DNA from: Clostridium beijerinckii
GTDB taxonomy: Bacteria; Bacillota; Clostridia; Clostridiales; Clostridiaceae
Direction of reading: 5' to 3'
DNA length: 64,000 nt
NCBI RefSeq assembly: GCF_036699995.1
Contig: NZ_CP144906.1
Coordinates: 4,165,001-4,229,000 of the forward strand
Program-made: the position numbers and the translations under genes
The notes under the pieces: generated by a model
Told to the model about the DNA's origin: nothing
The model's database searches: none
What the model saw: the letters and a program-made list of their open reading frames with translations, nothing else
In this document: positions 1 through 8,236 of the stretch, in pieces
Layout of the letters: the number at the start of each line of letters is the position of its first letter
Position numbering within the stretch: position 1 is the stretch's first letter

Positions 1-1207
1 CATATTCGAAGTTGATTTTTATATATCCTTTATGTGAGTTAATTATTTGTTGTACATTGTACAATCCATAACCTCTTGTACCTATATTTTTAGTAGAATA
101 ACCTCTTGTAAACATCTCATTTAAATTAAGATCACTAGAATTTACTATTTGATTTTTAACTATTAAATGAGATGCATTTTTTTCATTTAAAATTCTAACT
201 TCAATATTTTTTTTAATACATTTTTCCTTCATTACCTCATCAAATGCATTATTTAATAAATTATTTAGTACATTAGATATTTCATGATAACTCAATATAT
301 TATCTAAAACATTATTTTCTATCTTGTATTGGAAATTAACATTATCTTTTTTTGCTTTGCATATATTTCTGTATATTATAGATCTTACAACTATATTATC
401 AATGTATATAAGTTCATTTACTTTATTATCATACGTATCTTCATCTTTGATATAATTAGTAATTGCTGATTTCAGATCCTTATTATCTACAACTTCTACT
501 ATCCCTCTTATTGTATTTTTATAATTAATAAAATCATGCTGCCTTTGTTTTATCTCTTGGATTATTTCATCAATGACGGCATTATATTCATTAGACAGTT
601 TTAACTTTTCTTTTTCCCTTATTACTTTCATAATATATAAATATGTTAAAATCTGAGAAATTACTAATACACTCAATATTAATGTTGCAATAAATAAGTT
701 ATTTAAAATCATTTTATTGTCATAATTCCAAATAATTTTAAAAACCACAGCATATATTCCACATGTTAAAATTAGATAAATTAAAATATTACTATCTATC
801 TTTTCAAAAGAAAATGTCTTATTTAAAAAGCTTACTTTTGAAAAAATGATTATGCAAATTAATGTTATTAATTCTATAATTATTATTCCAAAATTATTAT
901 TATAAAAAAGTTTATCGACAATTAAAGAAAGCATTAACTGTAAGCTAATCTCTACAAGTAATACAAAAAGAAATCCTAATATAATTTCTTTTAAACCTAT
1001 CTTGTATATGGCTTTAATTACTACAACAATCATTATATATGTAATAATAAAGTTTACTCCTAATTGTTCAACAATTGTGGTTAAAATAGATACGATAAGT
1101 ATAATAGATAACAGTTTAGCTATATTATTATTTTTCTTATTTAAAGCTGCCCATAAATAAATTATATTAAATGTATCCAAGCTATTTATAATAAAACTAT
1201 TTAACAT
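1..1207 (-). CDS. AgrC/VirS-type GHKL sensor histidine kinase, 3' end cut off
   Basis: The N-terminal half (about residues 1-200) is a run of hydrophobic helices, as in AgrC/ComD-type peptide receptors. It is followed by a dimerisation helix with the motif QRQHDFINY (phospho-acceptor His in HDF) and a GHKL ATPase part with an N box (LNNLLNNAFDEV) and a G box (TRGYGLYNVQQII). The reading frame runs off the window at position 1, so only the last residues are missing. The ATG at 1207 overlaps the end of the response regulator gene by 7 bases, so the two are translationally coupled. Family knowledge says such kinases sense secreted peptides and phosphorylate a LytTR regulator. The ligand is unknown; no agrD is visible next to it, and it may lie outside the window. 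Confidence 0.85.
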   Translation of the reverse strand, partial: MLNSFIINSLDTFNIIYLWAALNKKNNNIAKLLSIILIVSILTTIVEQLGVNFIITYIMIVVVIKAIYKIGLKEIILGFLFVLLVEISLQLMLSLIVDKLFYNNNFGIIIIELITLICIIIFSKVSFLNKTFSFEKIDSNILIYLILTCGIYAVVFKIIWNYDNKMILNNLFIATLILSVLVISQILTYLYIMKVIREKEKLKLSNEYNAVIDEIIQEIKQRQHDFINYKNTIRGIVEVVDNKDLKSAITNYIKDEDTYDNKVNELIYIDNIVVRSIIYRNICKAKKDNVNFQYKIENNVLDNILSYHEISNVLNNLLNNAFDEVMKEKCIKKNIEVRILNEKNASHLIVKNQIVNSSDLNLNEMFTRGYSTKNIGTRGYGLYNVQQIINSHKGYIKINFEY

Positions 1208-1968
1208 ATTATCACTTTTCCTTTTTTAAATTCAGACATAATGCTATTTTTAAATTTGTATCCTAAAAATGCTGTCTTGCTGCATTCATTAAAATATACT
1301 TCACTAAGTTTAACGTCTAGTTTTTCTATTTTGTATATATAATTCGTGTTTATTGCAAATGCTCTATGGCTTTGAACTATATAATTGCTATCAATTAACT
1401 GCAATATTTTTTTTAAACTTATGTTATATGCAGTATAAACTCCATTGTAAGTATTAATATCGCAGTTTTTACCATCAACTTCTATAAATATAATATCATT
1501 TACCTTTATTCCAACGTACACGCCATTTTTTAATGTGATTACAATCTCTTTATCTTTTTCCTTGCTATAATTATCAACTTTGTTATTCAAATCACTTGTT
1601 TCATTAAGAATAATCTTATTCAACATAGCTTGTACATCATTTTTATCATATGGTTTTACAATATAGTCATAACAATGGGTTTGTTTAAATGCTTGGGTTA
1701 TATATTCCATGTGTGTTGTTAAAAATATGATTTGCCTAAATTCGTATTTAGCTATGCTTCTAATCTTCATAGCAAGATCCAATCCTGAAGATTGTTTTAA
1801 ACTGATGTCTATTAAAAACATATTAATATCATTATTCAAAATTATTTCTAATGCTGACATCTCGCTATCAGCCTCATAAATTTCTACAAAGTCACATACA
1901 GATAATATCATTCTCTTTAAAATGTCTCTTTGTATAGAATCATCCTCTACTATAATAATAGAATACAA
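1201..1968 (-). CDS. AgrA/VirR-type LytTR response regulator
   Basis: The N-terminal receiver domain (residues about 1-120) has the acidic pair in IIIVEDDS, a phospho-acceptor Asp in MFLIDISLKQ and the Lys in YIVKPYD. The C-terminal LytTR DNA-binding domain (about 140-250) ends with the typical HRAFAINTNYI stretch. An ATG frame opens at 1995, but a ribosome site (GGAG) lies inside that extension ten bases before a TTG at 1968. Starting at TTG gives the usual MYSIIIVEDD beginning, so 1968 is preferred. It is the first gene of a two-gene unit with the kinase. Confidence 0.85.
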   Translation of the reverse strand: MYSIIIVEDDSIQRDILKRMILSVCDFVEIYEADSEMSALEIILNNDINMFLIDISLKQSSGLDLAMKIRSIAKYEFRQIIFLTTHMEYITQAFKQTHCYDYIVKPYDKNDVQAMLNKIILNETSDLNNKVDNYSKEKDKEIVITLKNGVYVGIKVNDIIFIEVDGKNCDINTYNGVYTAYNISLKKILQLIDSNYIVQSHRAFAINTNYIYKIEKLDVKLSEVYFNECSKTAFLGYKFKNSIMSEFKKGKVIIC

Positions 1969-2296
1969 AAGTACCACTCTCCAATCCATATACAATCTAA
2001 AAAATATGTCAATAATACTGTCTCATATAATCATGAGGTTAAAGGCTAATTTCACTTAATCTTATTTTTTATTAGATTATTAAAACGCCTCTACCTATAT
2101 AATACAATATTATATAATTATATACAATTATCCCACTTTTGTGTAATTTTTATTTATTATTCTTTAAAGGCAGTGATAAAACGTGCTGTATAGACTATTT
2201 AATCTAATACAGCACGTTTTAATTATAATTATTCTTATTAAATTTTTTCTAAAATTAATTATATAAAAGTCACTATTTTTTCAGAAACAAATCCAT
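1969..2296. other. Intergenic: promoter region of the LytTR/kinase pair plus terminator of the TPR gene
   Basis: AT-rich and without a supportable ORF. It holds the leader of the response regulator and the inverted repeat at 2178-2220. No clear LytTR-type direct repeat could be picked out by eye. Confidence 0.5.
2178..2220 (-). terminator. Intrinsic terminator after the TPR gene
   Basis: A perfect 13-base inverted repeat (AAAACGTGCTGTA and its complement) encloses a 17-base loop and ends in TTTT. It lies 76 bases past the stop of the gene at 2297 and reads equally well on both strands. Confidence 0.75.
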
Positions 2297-3442
2297 CTAA
2301 TTGCCCATTTCCTTTATACTATAATCTGCATATGAAGCATACTCAGTTTTGGGATATTTATCTTTTACCTGCCTAAAATATGTAAGAGCATTTGAATAAT
2401 CATTTGTCTCTTTATAGCATGTTCCTATTTGATACATTAACCAAGGCATAATATCTATGTCAGAATCAATTTGTGAAGTCATTTTTAATTTAGGAAGTGC
2501 TTCCGCATACTTTTTTTGTTTATATAGCTTATTTCCATCATTGTATATAGGCCAGATTCCACTTATTTTTAAATCTTGCCACAATTTATCATACTTCACT
2601 TTCGTATCATTATCAAAATTTTCATTCTTCAAATTTATTAAATCCTCAGCTGCCATTTCATATTTTCCATCTCCAATTGATTTCTCAGCATCATTTAGCA
2701 TACCCACGATACTATCTTTATAGCTATCGCTTTTTATTTTCTGATCTTCTGAATCTATTTTAGCTTTCTCACTACTTTCAAGATTTACCATGTTCTCTTC
2801 TAACGAATCATCTACTTTGTTCTGATCTTTATCAACTTCCTCTTGCTTTACTATTAGTTTATTATTTATACTAAGCTTATGCAAAAATTCTTGAGTTTCG
2901 ATAGGAACCTTCGCTATTGCTATCTGAATAAACTTTGGATAAAAATAATTCATTACAATACCGCCCATAATGATTAATGTGCTTAATATAACCATAATTA
3001 TTTTCCCTGTCGAACGCTTTGGTTTTGTAGAGTACTCATTCCATATATCACTATTAATATGATTTATAACCTCCATATTATTTACATTTCTTCCTCTAGA
3101 TGATTTTATTTTTAGGCTTTGTATATAATCATTTGCTAAACTATCGTATATAGCGTATTTTTTGAGTTTCTTAAAGACCTTTTCTGCATTTCTATATTGC
3201 TTCATGCTAACATAGCACAATCCAATAAGCTTAATTGCATCTGAGAACCCCTTATTATAAGATAAAGCTTTTTTCAAATCATTTACAGCCAACTCAAAGT
3301 TGCTTTTTTTTATTTCTCCTATTGCCGAATTATATAGAATAATGGATTTCTTAATGTCATTATTAATCTTATATCTATTCAATTCCATTTCCTTTATATT
3401 GATTGGATTTATTTTTTTAATCTCCATCTCAAAATTAACCAA
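2297..3442 (-). CDS. TPR-repeat membrane protein of unknown role
   Basis: A cytoplasmic N-terminal part (residues about 25-130) contains tetratricopeptide-like helices (AVNDLKKALSYNKGFSDA, then LIGLCYVSMKQYRNAEKVF). One membrane span follows near residue 150 (IIMVILSTLIIMGGIVMNYF). Then comes a charged stretch and a C-terminal TPR pair (YAEALPKLKMTSQ; YQIGTCYKETNDYSNAL). The frame is open from 3571, but an AGGAGG site sits seven bases before a TTG at 3442, which is the preferred start. The layout suggests a protein scaffold with helical repeats on both sides of the membrane. No enzyme domain is visible and the function is not known. Confidence 0.75.
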   Translation of the reverse strand: MVNFEMEIKKINPINIKEMELNRYKINNDIKKSIILYNSAIGEIKKSNFELAVNDLKKALSYNKGFSDAIKLIGLCYVSMKQYRNAEKVFKKLKKYAIYDSLANDYIQSLKIKSSRGRNVNNMEVINHINSDIWNEYSTKPKRSTGKIIMVILSTLIIMGGIVMNYFYPKFIQIAIAKVPIETQEFLHKLSINNKLIVKQEEVDKDQNKVDDSLEENMVNLESSEKAKIDSEDQKIKSDSYKDSIVGMLNDAEKSIGDGKYEMAAEDLINLKNENFDNDTKVKYDKLWQDLKISGIWPIYNDGNKLYKQKKYAEALPKLKMTSQIDSDIDIMPWLMYQIGTCYKETNDYSNALTYFRQVKDKYPKTEYASYADYSIKEMGN

Positions 3443-3683
3443 ATAATTACCTCCTAAAATATTACATAATAATACATTAATGTTTAAACAATAATATCCT
3501 CCCATTAAAATCAGAAAAACTTTGCATTTGCATTTAAAATTTAATTTATTTCTATGTATAAATCTTAGCAAATTATGTAATATAATTCAATATAAAGTCT
3601 TATTGGAAAAATATTTTTCAAGATATTTTAAATGTACACAAAATTATTTAATATCTTCTTTTTGAAAATAGTATAAAAAACTT

Positions 3684-3729
3684 AAGACTATGTATAAGTT
3701 TAAAACAATTCTTTCCTATACATAGTCTT
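3684..3729 (-). terminator. Terminator after the flavoenzyme gene
   Basis: A 13-base perfect inverted repeat (AAGACTATGTATA and complement) with a 20-base loop lies 40 bases past the stop at 3769. T-rich tails occur on both sides, so it can work in both directions. Confidence 0.75.
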
Positions 3730-3768
3730 TTTTCGCTTCCAAATAATCTTTTATTATAAGTAATTTCT

Positions 3769-5151
3769 TTAATTTAAATTTTGCCTGATTCCAATTCGTA
3801 TTCCTTGAGGAAACTTAAACACCTCATACGGATCATATTTCAATTTAACTTCTCTTAATTTCTCTAAATTTTCGCCATAATACTCTTTTTCATATTCCTC
3901 AATATCTGCACATGGAAAATTAATATATGAACCTGTTGTTATACTATTTATGTATTCAAGCTTTTCTTTAACCCATTCTATATTCATAGGTGCACATTCA
4001 GCTTCTTCCCAAACAGATTGAAGTCCCATTATAAATTTCGCATCTCTATAATAAAAAGCTGTATCATTTTTATCTTTTTCCATAATTGCTCCACCTAATC
4101 CATATAGAGAAACAGCTGCATATACTGCACCTTTAGCCCTCTCTTCAACAAGTTCTATGATTTTTTTCATTTCACTTCTACTATAATCCTTATATACGAA
4201 TCTTCCTGCCGATTTATATTTTTCATATGGAGGATGACTATCTTGAATTCTTCTATTTACATCTAAGACTGAAGTATAGTTAAAATCAAATACTCCTTTT
4301 TTAGAAATATTCTTAAAGTCGCCTAAAATTACATCTGCCTCTTCTCTGGTACCATATAATATTCCTGTAATTCTGACTCCTCTTCCTTTTATTTTTGAAT
4401 TATATATCCCCATCTTTAAATTAACTCTTTTATTTAAACTCATATATAAATGTGTCCAAGTCTCAAATATATCTAATATCTCATGATCATCAGCACCTAT
4501 ATAATCTATATCTATTAAAGTTGCCATCTTAATTTTCTCAGGAAGTTTAAATATCATGCTAGTAACTACTCCAAAATTTCCTCCACCAGCACCTCTTAAA
4601 GCCCAAAACAAGTCTGTATTAGATTTATCTGTAGCAACTATTCTTTCCCCCTTATAGTCTATCAATTCAATTTCAAGTAAGTTATCAGAGGCTAATCCAA
4701 GTAATCTATTTGAATAACCCCATCCGCCGCCTAAAGTTAGTCCAGAAACCCCAACCGTTGGACATCCTCCTCCTGGAAATGGATAGCCTAGTTCTCCCAA
4801 AACCTCGTAAAGTTCCCTATTCCTAACTCCGCCTTGTATTTTTACTATTCCTATTTCTTCATCTACAATAATCGCATTCATTTTACTAATATCAATGACC
4901 AAAGCATCATTCCCTATTGAATATCCCTCGTAGTGATGTCTGCCTGACCTTATTCTAATTTCTACTGAATGCAATTTAGCCCAAGTTATTGCATTTATGA
5001 TATCATCATTAGTATGGCAATATACAATTGCTAATGGATATTTTTCTATAGCTCTATTCCAAGCTTTTCGTTCTTCTTCATAACTAAATTCCTCTTTTGT
5101 AATGATATCTCCGGTCAATCCTCTGTAATCAAAATCTATCAAGTCTATCAC
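3769..5151 (-). CDS. Berberine-bridge-type FAD-linked oxidoreductase
   Basis: The first 210 residues are a PCMH-type FAD-binding fold and the end carries the BBE domain motif (LREVKLKYDPYEVFKFPQGI). In the family, FAD can be bound through a His and a Cys. Here His72 (RSGRHHYEGYS) and Cys130 (GGGCPTVGVSG) both occupy those positions, so bicovalent FAD is expected. Such enzymes oxidise sugars, alcohols or secondary metabolites and usually pass electrons to oxygen. The 460-residue length is normal. There is no signal peptide, so it is cytoplasmic, unlike many plant homologues. It is a single gene with its own terminator; the substrate cannot be told from sequence. Confidence 0.88.
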   Translation of the reverse strand: MIDLIDFDYRGLTGDIITKEEFSYEEERKAWNRAIEKYPLAIVYCHTNDDIINAITWAKLHSVEIRIRSGRHHYEGYSIGNDALVIDISKMNAIIVDEEIGIVKIQGGVRNRELYEVLGELGYPFPGGGCPTVGVSGLTLGGGWGYSNRLLGLASDNLLEIELIDYKGERIVATDKSNTDLFWALRGAGGGNFGVVTSMIFKLPEKIKMATLIDIDYIGADDHEILDIFETWTHLYMSLNKRVNLKMGIYNSKIKGRGVRITGILYGTREEADVILGDFKNISKKGVFDFNYTSVLDVNRRIQDSHPPYEKYKSAGRFVYKDYSRSEMKKIIELVEERAKGAVYAAVSLYGLGGAIMEKDKNDTAFYYRDAKFIMGLQSVWEEAECAPMNIEWVKEKLEYINSITTGSYINFPCADIEEYEKEYYGENLEKLREVKLKYDPYEVFKFPQGIRIGIRQNLN

Positions 5152-5310
5152 CTTCTACTTTTCTGCAAATTATTTCATCTACTTCCATAATAACATATTA
5201 TATTTTTTATAATAAGCGTATTCTATCTAATAAAATACTTTTTTTATACAATCTTTTGATATAAAAATAAAATTTATATAACCCTACCATGAATTTCATA
5301 GTATCAAATA
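5152..5310. other. Shared upstream region of the flavoenzyme gene and the candidate RNA
   Basis: No ORF. A weak plus-strand promoter (TTGATA at 5256-5261, TATAAC at 5277-5282, 15-base spacer) precedes the hairpin series that starts at 5311. Confidence 0.3.
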
Positions 5311-5521
5311 TATCCTTTAGGATATGCTAATATCATAAAGGATATAACAGTTAAGCAAACAAATATGTTTGAAAAACAATATATTTGTTTTTCAGAATTT
5401 AATACAAGTCAAAAGACTTGTATTAAGATTAGATGCGATTTTATAGGGTTAGGAAAAGTCTTATTATAGTAGATTAATTTTATTATAATAAGATTCCAAC
5501 TTATCTTATAAGGTCAAGCTA

Positions 5522-5682
5522 AGATTATATTTGGTAGTGTAATAATCATATATAGTCAAAAGATTATATATGGTCGTGTAAGTATCTTATTTAGTCGAAC
5601 AAAATATTAATATGGGTATTGCACTGTTTAATTATGGTCGAAAGATTATAATTAGATACTAAGTTATCCATATTAGTGTGAG
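5522..5682 (+). repeat. Four degenerate tandem copies of a roughly 40-base unit
   Basis: Copies at 5522-5560, 5561-5600, 5601-5642 and 5643-5682 begin AGATTATAT or similar and end in TAGTC/GGTCG plus A's. Copies 1 and 2 match at most positions; copies 3 and 4 are more diverged. Unit boundaries fall in the loops of the hairpins, so each hairpin is made from the end of one copy and the start of the next. Confidence 0.55.
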
Positions 5683-5708
5683 TTATACTGTTATATTCTT
5701 TATTTAAT

Positions 5709-5749
5709 GGCCATAGGTAAATTTACATAAATTTACTTATGGCTTTTAT
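5709..5749 (+). terminator. Strong plus-strand terminator with no gene before it
   Basis: GCCATAGGTAAATTT at 5710-5724 pairs with the complement ending at 5743, with a loop of about four bases, followed by TTTTATTTCT. No plus-strand coding gene lies upstream, so it most likely ends the candidate RNA. On the other strand it lacks a comparable T run. Confidence 0.7.
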
Positions 5750-5822
5750 TTCTACTCATTTCCTATAACAAATCCTTCTTTGCCTTCTAACTATCCATAC
5801 AATAAAGTTTTTTCCATATACC

Positions 5823-5878
5823 AATAAAAGTACATGGGAATAAGTTACTTTTAGTAAATCTTCACATGTACTTTTATT
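5823..5878 (-). terminator. Long-loop inverted repeat after the lipoprotein gene
   Basis: A 14-base perfect inverted repeat (AATAAAAGTACATG and complement) encloses a 28-base loop. It lies 147 bases past the lipoprotein stop at 6025 and could end that transcript. Confidence 0.5.
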
Positions 5879-6024
5879 TTATGTTGGAATATTTGCAAAT
5901 AATAAAATTCATACAAATTATTTTTAAAGGTAATTTTTCTTAGTTATTTATTAATTTAATTTTGCCAGAAAAAATATACAACTTAAATTCAAAGTTATAA
6001 GTTAATCAATATACAAATCTAGTT

Positions 6025-6678
6025 CTATTTTTCTGCTAATTTAACTAATTGTTCACCGAATTCTTCTGCTTTCATATCTGGTACCCATAGCCCAGATTGT
6101 GCATCCTTCTTAAATTTATAGGTACCCTTATTGGTCTCAGATGAAGGTTTAGCGCTACCTAATTCAGCTAATAAATTTTCTATATATTTATCTTTAAATT
6201 TATTAATTGCTTCTTTTTGATCAGTAATGCCTAAGGCAATGGTTGAATCCTGTGCATCATTAGTTGCTTTGGTATCCATTGCATTAAAATCAATGTATGG
6301 TGTTGTTATTGTTATTGTTGCTTCACTTCCATTTTCAGAACCTGCCTCAACAGTTGCATCTAATGACTTTAATGCGTTATATTGAGCTTCTGTTATCTTG
6401 TCCAATTCTTCATCTGAAATAAGAATCCCAGCCTTAGTAAAATTCATTCTAGTTTGGTTTTTAGTTGCATCCATTTGAGTCTTGATTATGTTATTAGCAT
6501 CATCTTCTTTAATGCCAAACTTACCTATATCTGTTTTATCATGTTTTATTAAAAAGTTGAAAAAGAACTTTCCACTTTCACTAGCAGTTGGTTTTTTGCT
6601 GCATCCAGCTGTTGTCAGTATAATTCCTATACATAATAAAGTAATTAGCATTAATACAATTTTTTTATTAATTTTCAT
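6025..6678 (-). CDS. Secreted lipoprotein, DUF5105-like
   Basis: A short basic start, a hydrophobic helix and the lipobox TTAGC (Cys26) show a lipoprotein exported and lipid-anchored on the outer face of the membrane. The mature part is charged and mostly helical, with a C-terminal YKFKKDAQSGLWVPDM segment like the DUF5105 lipoproteins common in clostridia; that assignment is from memory and tentative. No catalytic motif is seen. It stands alone, with about 200 bases to the next gene on either side. Confidence 0.7.
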   Translation of the reverse strand: MKINKKIVLMLITLLCIGIILTTAGCSKKPTASESGKFFFNFLIKHDKTDIGKFGIKEDDANNIIKTQMDATKNQTRMNFTKAGILISDEELDKITEAQYNALKSLDATVEAGSENGSEATITITTPYIDFNAMDTKATNDAQDSTIALGITDQKEAINKFKDKYIENLLAELGSAKPSSETNKGTYKFKKDAQSGLWVPDMKAEEFGEQLVKLAEK

Positions 6679-6887
6679 TTTAAATTTTACCCCTTTTTTA
6701 TTTTTTGTAAAACTTTAAAAATAAAGTATCTAATGTTTTATTTTTACAAATTTCCACTTAAATATTATATCATAGAGATTCTCAATTTCAATAAGTACTG
6801 CTTATATCTAGACTAAGAAAAATAAGTGTAAATTTAGTATTTTTTATATCATTTTTAATTTAAGAATCTATTAATCTTAACTATATA

Positions 6888-7424
6888 TCAACCTCTTATA
6901 TCTGCTTCAGAATTTTCTTTAAATAAAATTTTATCCGAATTCAATTCAGTTTCATCATGTATATATGGCTTTTTCCTAAATACCCTTATCACTTTACCAA
7001 ATAGACCTACTATACCGGCTAAAACAAATATCCATGCTTTCTTAAATATTATTAGTATTTTGTTAAGCAAACCTGTCTTAGACACTGTACCTCCAACAAT
7101 TAGTGCTGCCAATCCTACTTCCGCTACTTTATCACCTTTTATGTAGCCTGAGTATATTTTTCCTTCTTTATAAGCATAATTTTTAATAATATTTTCTAAC
7201 TTAGGTTTAACTGCTGCCATTAATTCCTTTGTATCTTCTCCATCCGCAAAAATGTACTCACTAGGCAGATTTAATTTCGCTAAGTCAGTTCCTACATTTA
7301 CAGTCTTCGAACCTTTAGTCCAATTTATTCCTGGAACACCTATTGAATCATAAGCATATGAGATAATTGGAATAAACGTAAATATAGTTAAAGCTGCTAA
7401 TGTTCTTAATATTTTTTTCAACAT
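6888..7424 (-). CDS. DUF2167-family membrane protein, internally shortened
   Basis: A signal peptide (residues 1-24) precedes the DUF2167 start signature (INWTKGSKTVNVGTDLAKL, then LPSEYIFADGEDTKEL). The C-terminal part keeps the family ending (GDKVAEVGLAALIVGGTVSKTGLL), then one or two membrane helices and a basic tail. Full-length relatives are about 250-300 residues; here the two conserved ends are separated by only about 30 residues, so most of the middle is missing. GGGGG before the ATG at 7424 is a good ribosome site. The role of DUF2167 is unknown. It may be a reduced but expressed variant or an early pseudogene. Confidence 0.6.
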   Translation of the reverse strand: MLKKILRTLAALTIFTFIPIISYAYDSIGVPGINWTKGSKTVNVGTDLAKLNLPSEYIFADGEDTKELMAAVKPKLENIIKNYAYKEGKIYSGYIKGDKVAEVGLAALIVGGTVSKTGLLNKILIIFKKAWIFVLAGIVGLFGKVIRVFRKKPYIHDETELNSDKILFKENSEADIRG

Positions 7425-7856
7425 TTTTATCCCCCTATGTACTAAGTTACATTTCTTATTCTAAAGTTATTTTCATTTGTTGTATATTATACTTTTGTAT
7501 ACTTTTTCGCTTTCAAATAATACAGGGATTATGTAGAGAAATATATTCTATAATTAGAAATATATTGAGATATTTAAAGTTGATCATCTAGAAAAAATTC
7601 AAGAATTAATAGAAAAAAGTATCATTACTAGTTTACAATTCGTCCACCATTTTTATCGCTAATGTCAGCGCAGTATCACCTGCAGCTATTTCCCTGAAGC
7701 AATCTCTACCTTTTCTTTGGGATCCATATCATAACAACACAACTACGTAAAAAATCATGGTAATATTTACAATTCAAATTCATCCTCTTAACTCCGTATA
7801 TTTAATTAAGTTATGCAAATACTAACTTCGAATGATTTATATAGGAGGTGTTAAAT
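7425..7856. other. Intergenic stretch with a possible coding remnant
   Basis: No complete ORF. On the minus strand, a short frame ending at a TAA at 7633 reads CFREIAAGDTALTLAIKMV and is more GC-rich than its surroundings. It looks like the last codons of a decayed gene, but I do not recognise the family. The 3' part holds the leader of the small plus-strand gene. Confidence 0.35.
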
Positions 7857-8033
7857 ATGCCAGGAACAGCTAAACAATATGTTGATCAAAGCGTCTCTTC
7901 TTGTAAAGATACTATTAACTCACTACAACAAGCACTTAGCTCTGCAGAAAAACAAGATAATAAGAATAAAATTCAACAAGCAATAAACTCTCTTAATTCT
8001 GCATGCCAACAATTATCTGAGTATCAAGACTAA
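7857..8033 (+). CDS. Small helical protein, 58 aa, unknown function
   Basis: AGGAGG seven bases before the ATG at 7857 fixes the start; an in-frame GTG at 7848 lies inside the ribosome site and is rejected. The protein is hydrophilic and rich in Gln, Ser and Asn, with two predicted helices (QYVDQSVSSCKDTINSLQQ; NKIQQAINSLNSACQQL) and two Cys. A strong terminator follows 30 bases later. The ideal ribosome site and terminator argue for a real, well expressed gene. It resembles the small helical proteins of spore formers, but no family is assigned. Confidence 0.7.
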   Translation: MPGTAKQYVDQSVSSCKDTINSLQQALSSAEKQDNKNKIQQAINSLNSACQQLSEYQD

Positions 8034-8062
8034 TTCAAACTTAGATGTATTGTTAACAATAT

Positions 8063-8107
8063 AATAAACCACTTTATTCTGATTAATTTAGAATAAAGTG
8101 GTTTATT
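8063..8107 (+). terminator. Strong terminator after the small helical protein gene
   Basis: An 18-base perfect inverted repeat (AATAAACCACTTTATTCT and complement) with a 9-base loop, then ATCTTTTATC. It may also stop the permease transcript from the other side. Confidence 0.85.
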
Positions 8108-8236
8108 ATCTTTTATCTTAAATATTTCTTAAAGTTATACTTTATAAAACATAAAATTAATATAATCAGACTTATTAGAAATAGCTGTTATATCAAAACC
8201 ATGATTCTTTAACAGATTTATCACAGCATTAAAATC

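Larger units (their letters stand above)
5311..5749 (+). ncRNA. Candidate structured non-coding RNA of about 440 nt
   Basis: This stretch has no ORF but carries a dense series of hairpins and ends in a strong terminator on the plus strand. Hairpins read directly: 5311-5344 (TATCCTTTA arm, inner GATAT, loop GCTA); 5357-5390 (AAACAAATAT arm); 5399-5426 (12 perfect pairs, loop AAAA); 5457-5495 (15-base arms); 5547-5572 (11 pairs, loop AAAA); 5629-5654 (11 pairs, loop GAAA) nested inside 5608-5618/5665-5675 (11 pairs). Several arms differ from perfect complementarity only by G-U wobbles, as expected for RNA. Three hairpins share the tip GTC-RAAA-GAY. No Rfam family known to me fits. That it is transcribed is inference. 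Confidence 0.5.

Noticed and set aside
2457..2723. Plus-strand ORF inside the TPR gene
   Set aside because: Fully within a well supported minus-strand gene, no ribosome site, composition of an antisense shadow.
5311..5749. CRISPR array
   Set aside because: Repeat units are in direct contact with no spacers and diverge strongly.
7400..7591. Plus-strand ORF of 63 codons
   Set aside because: Overlaps the DUF2167 start region; no ribosome site and no conserved feature.
7633..7707. Named pseudogene
   Set aside because: About 25 codons with coding-like composition but no recognisable family; kept only as a note in the intergenic entry.
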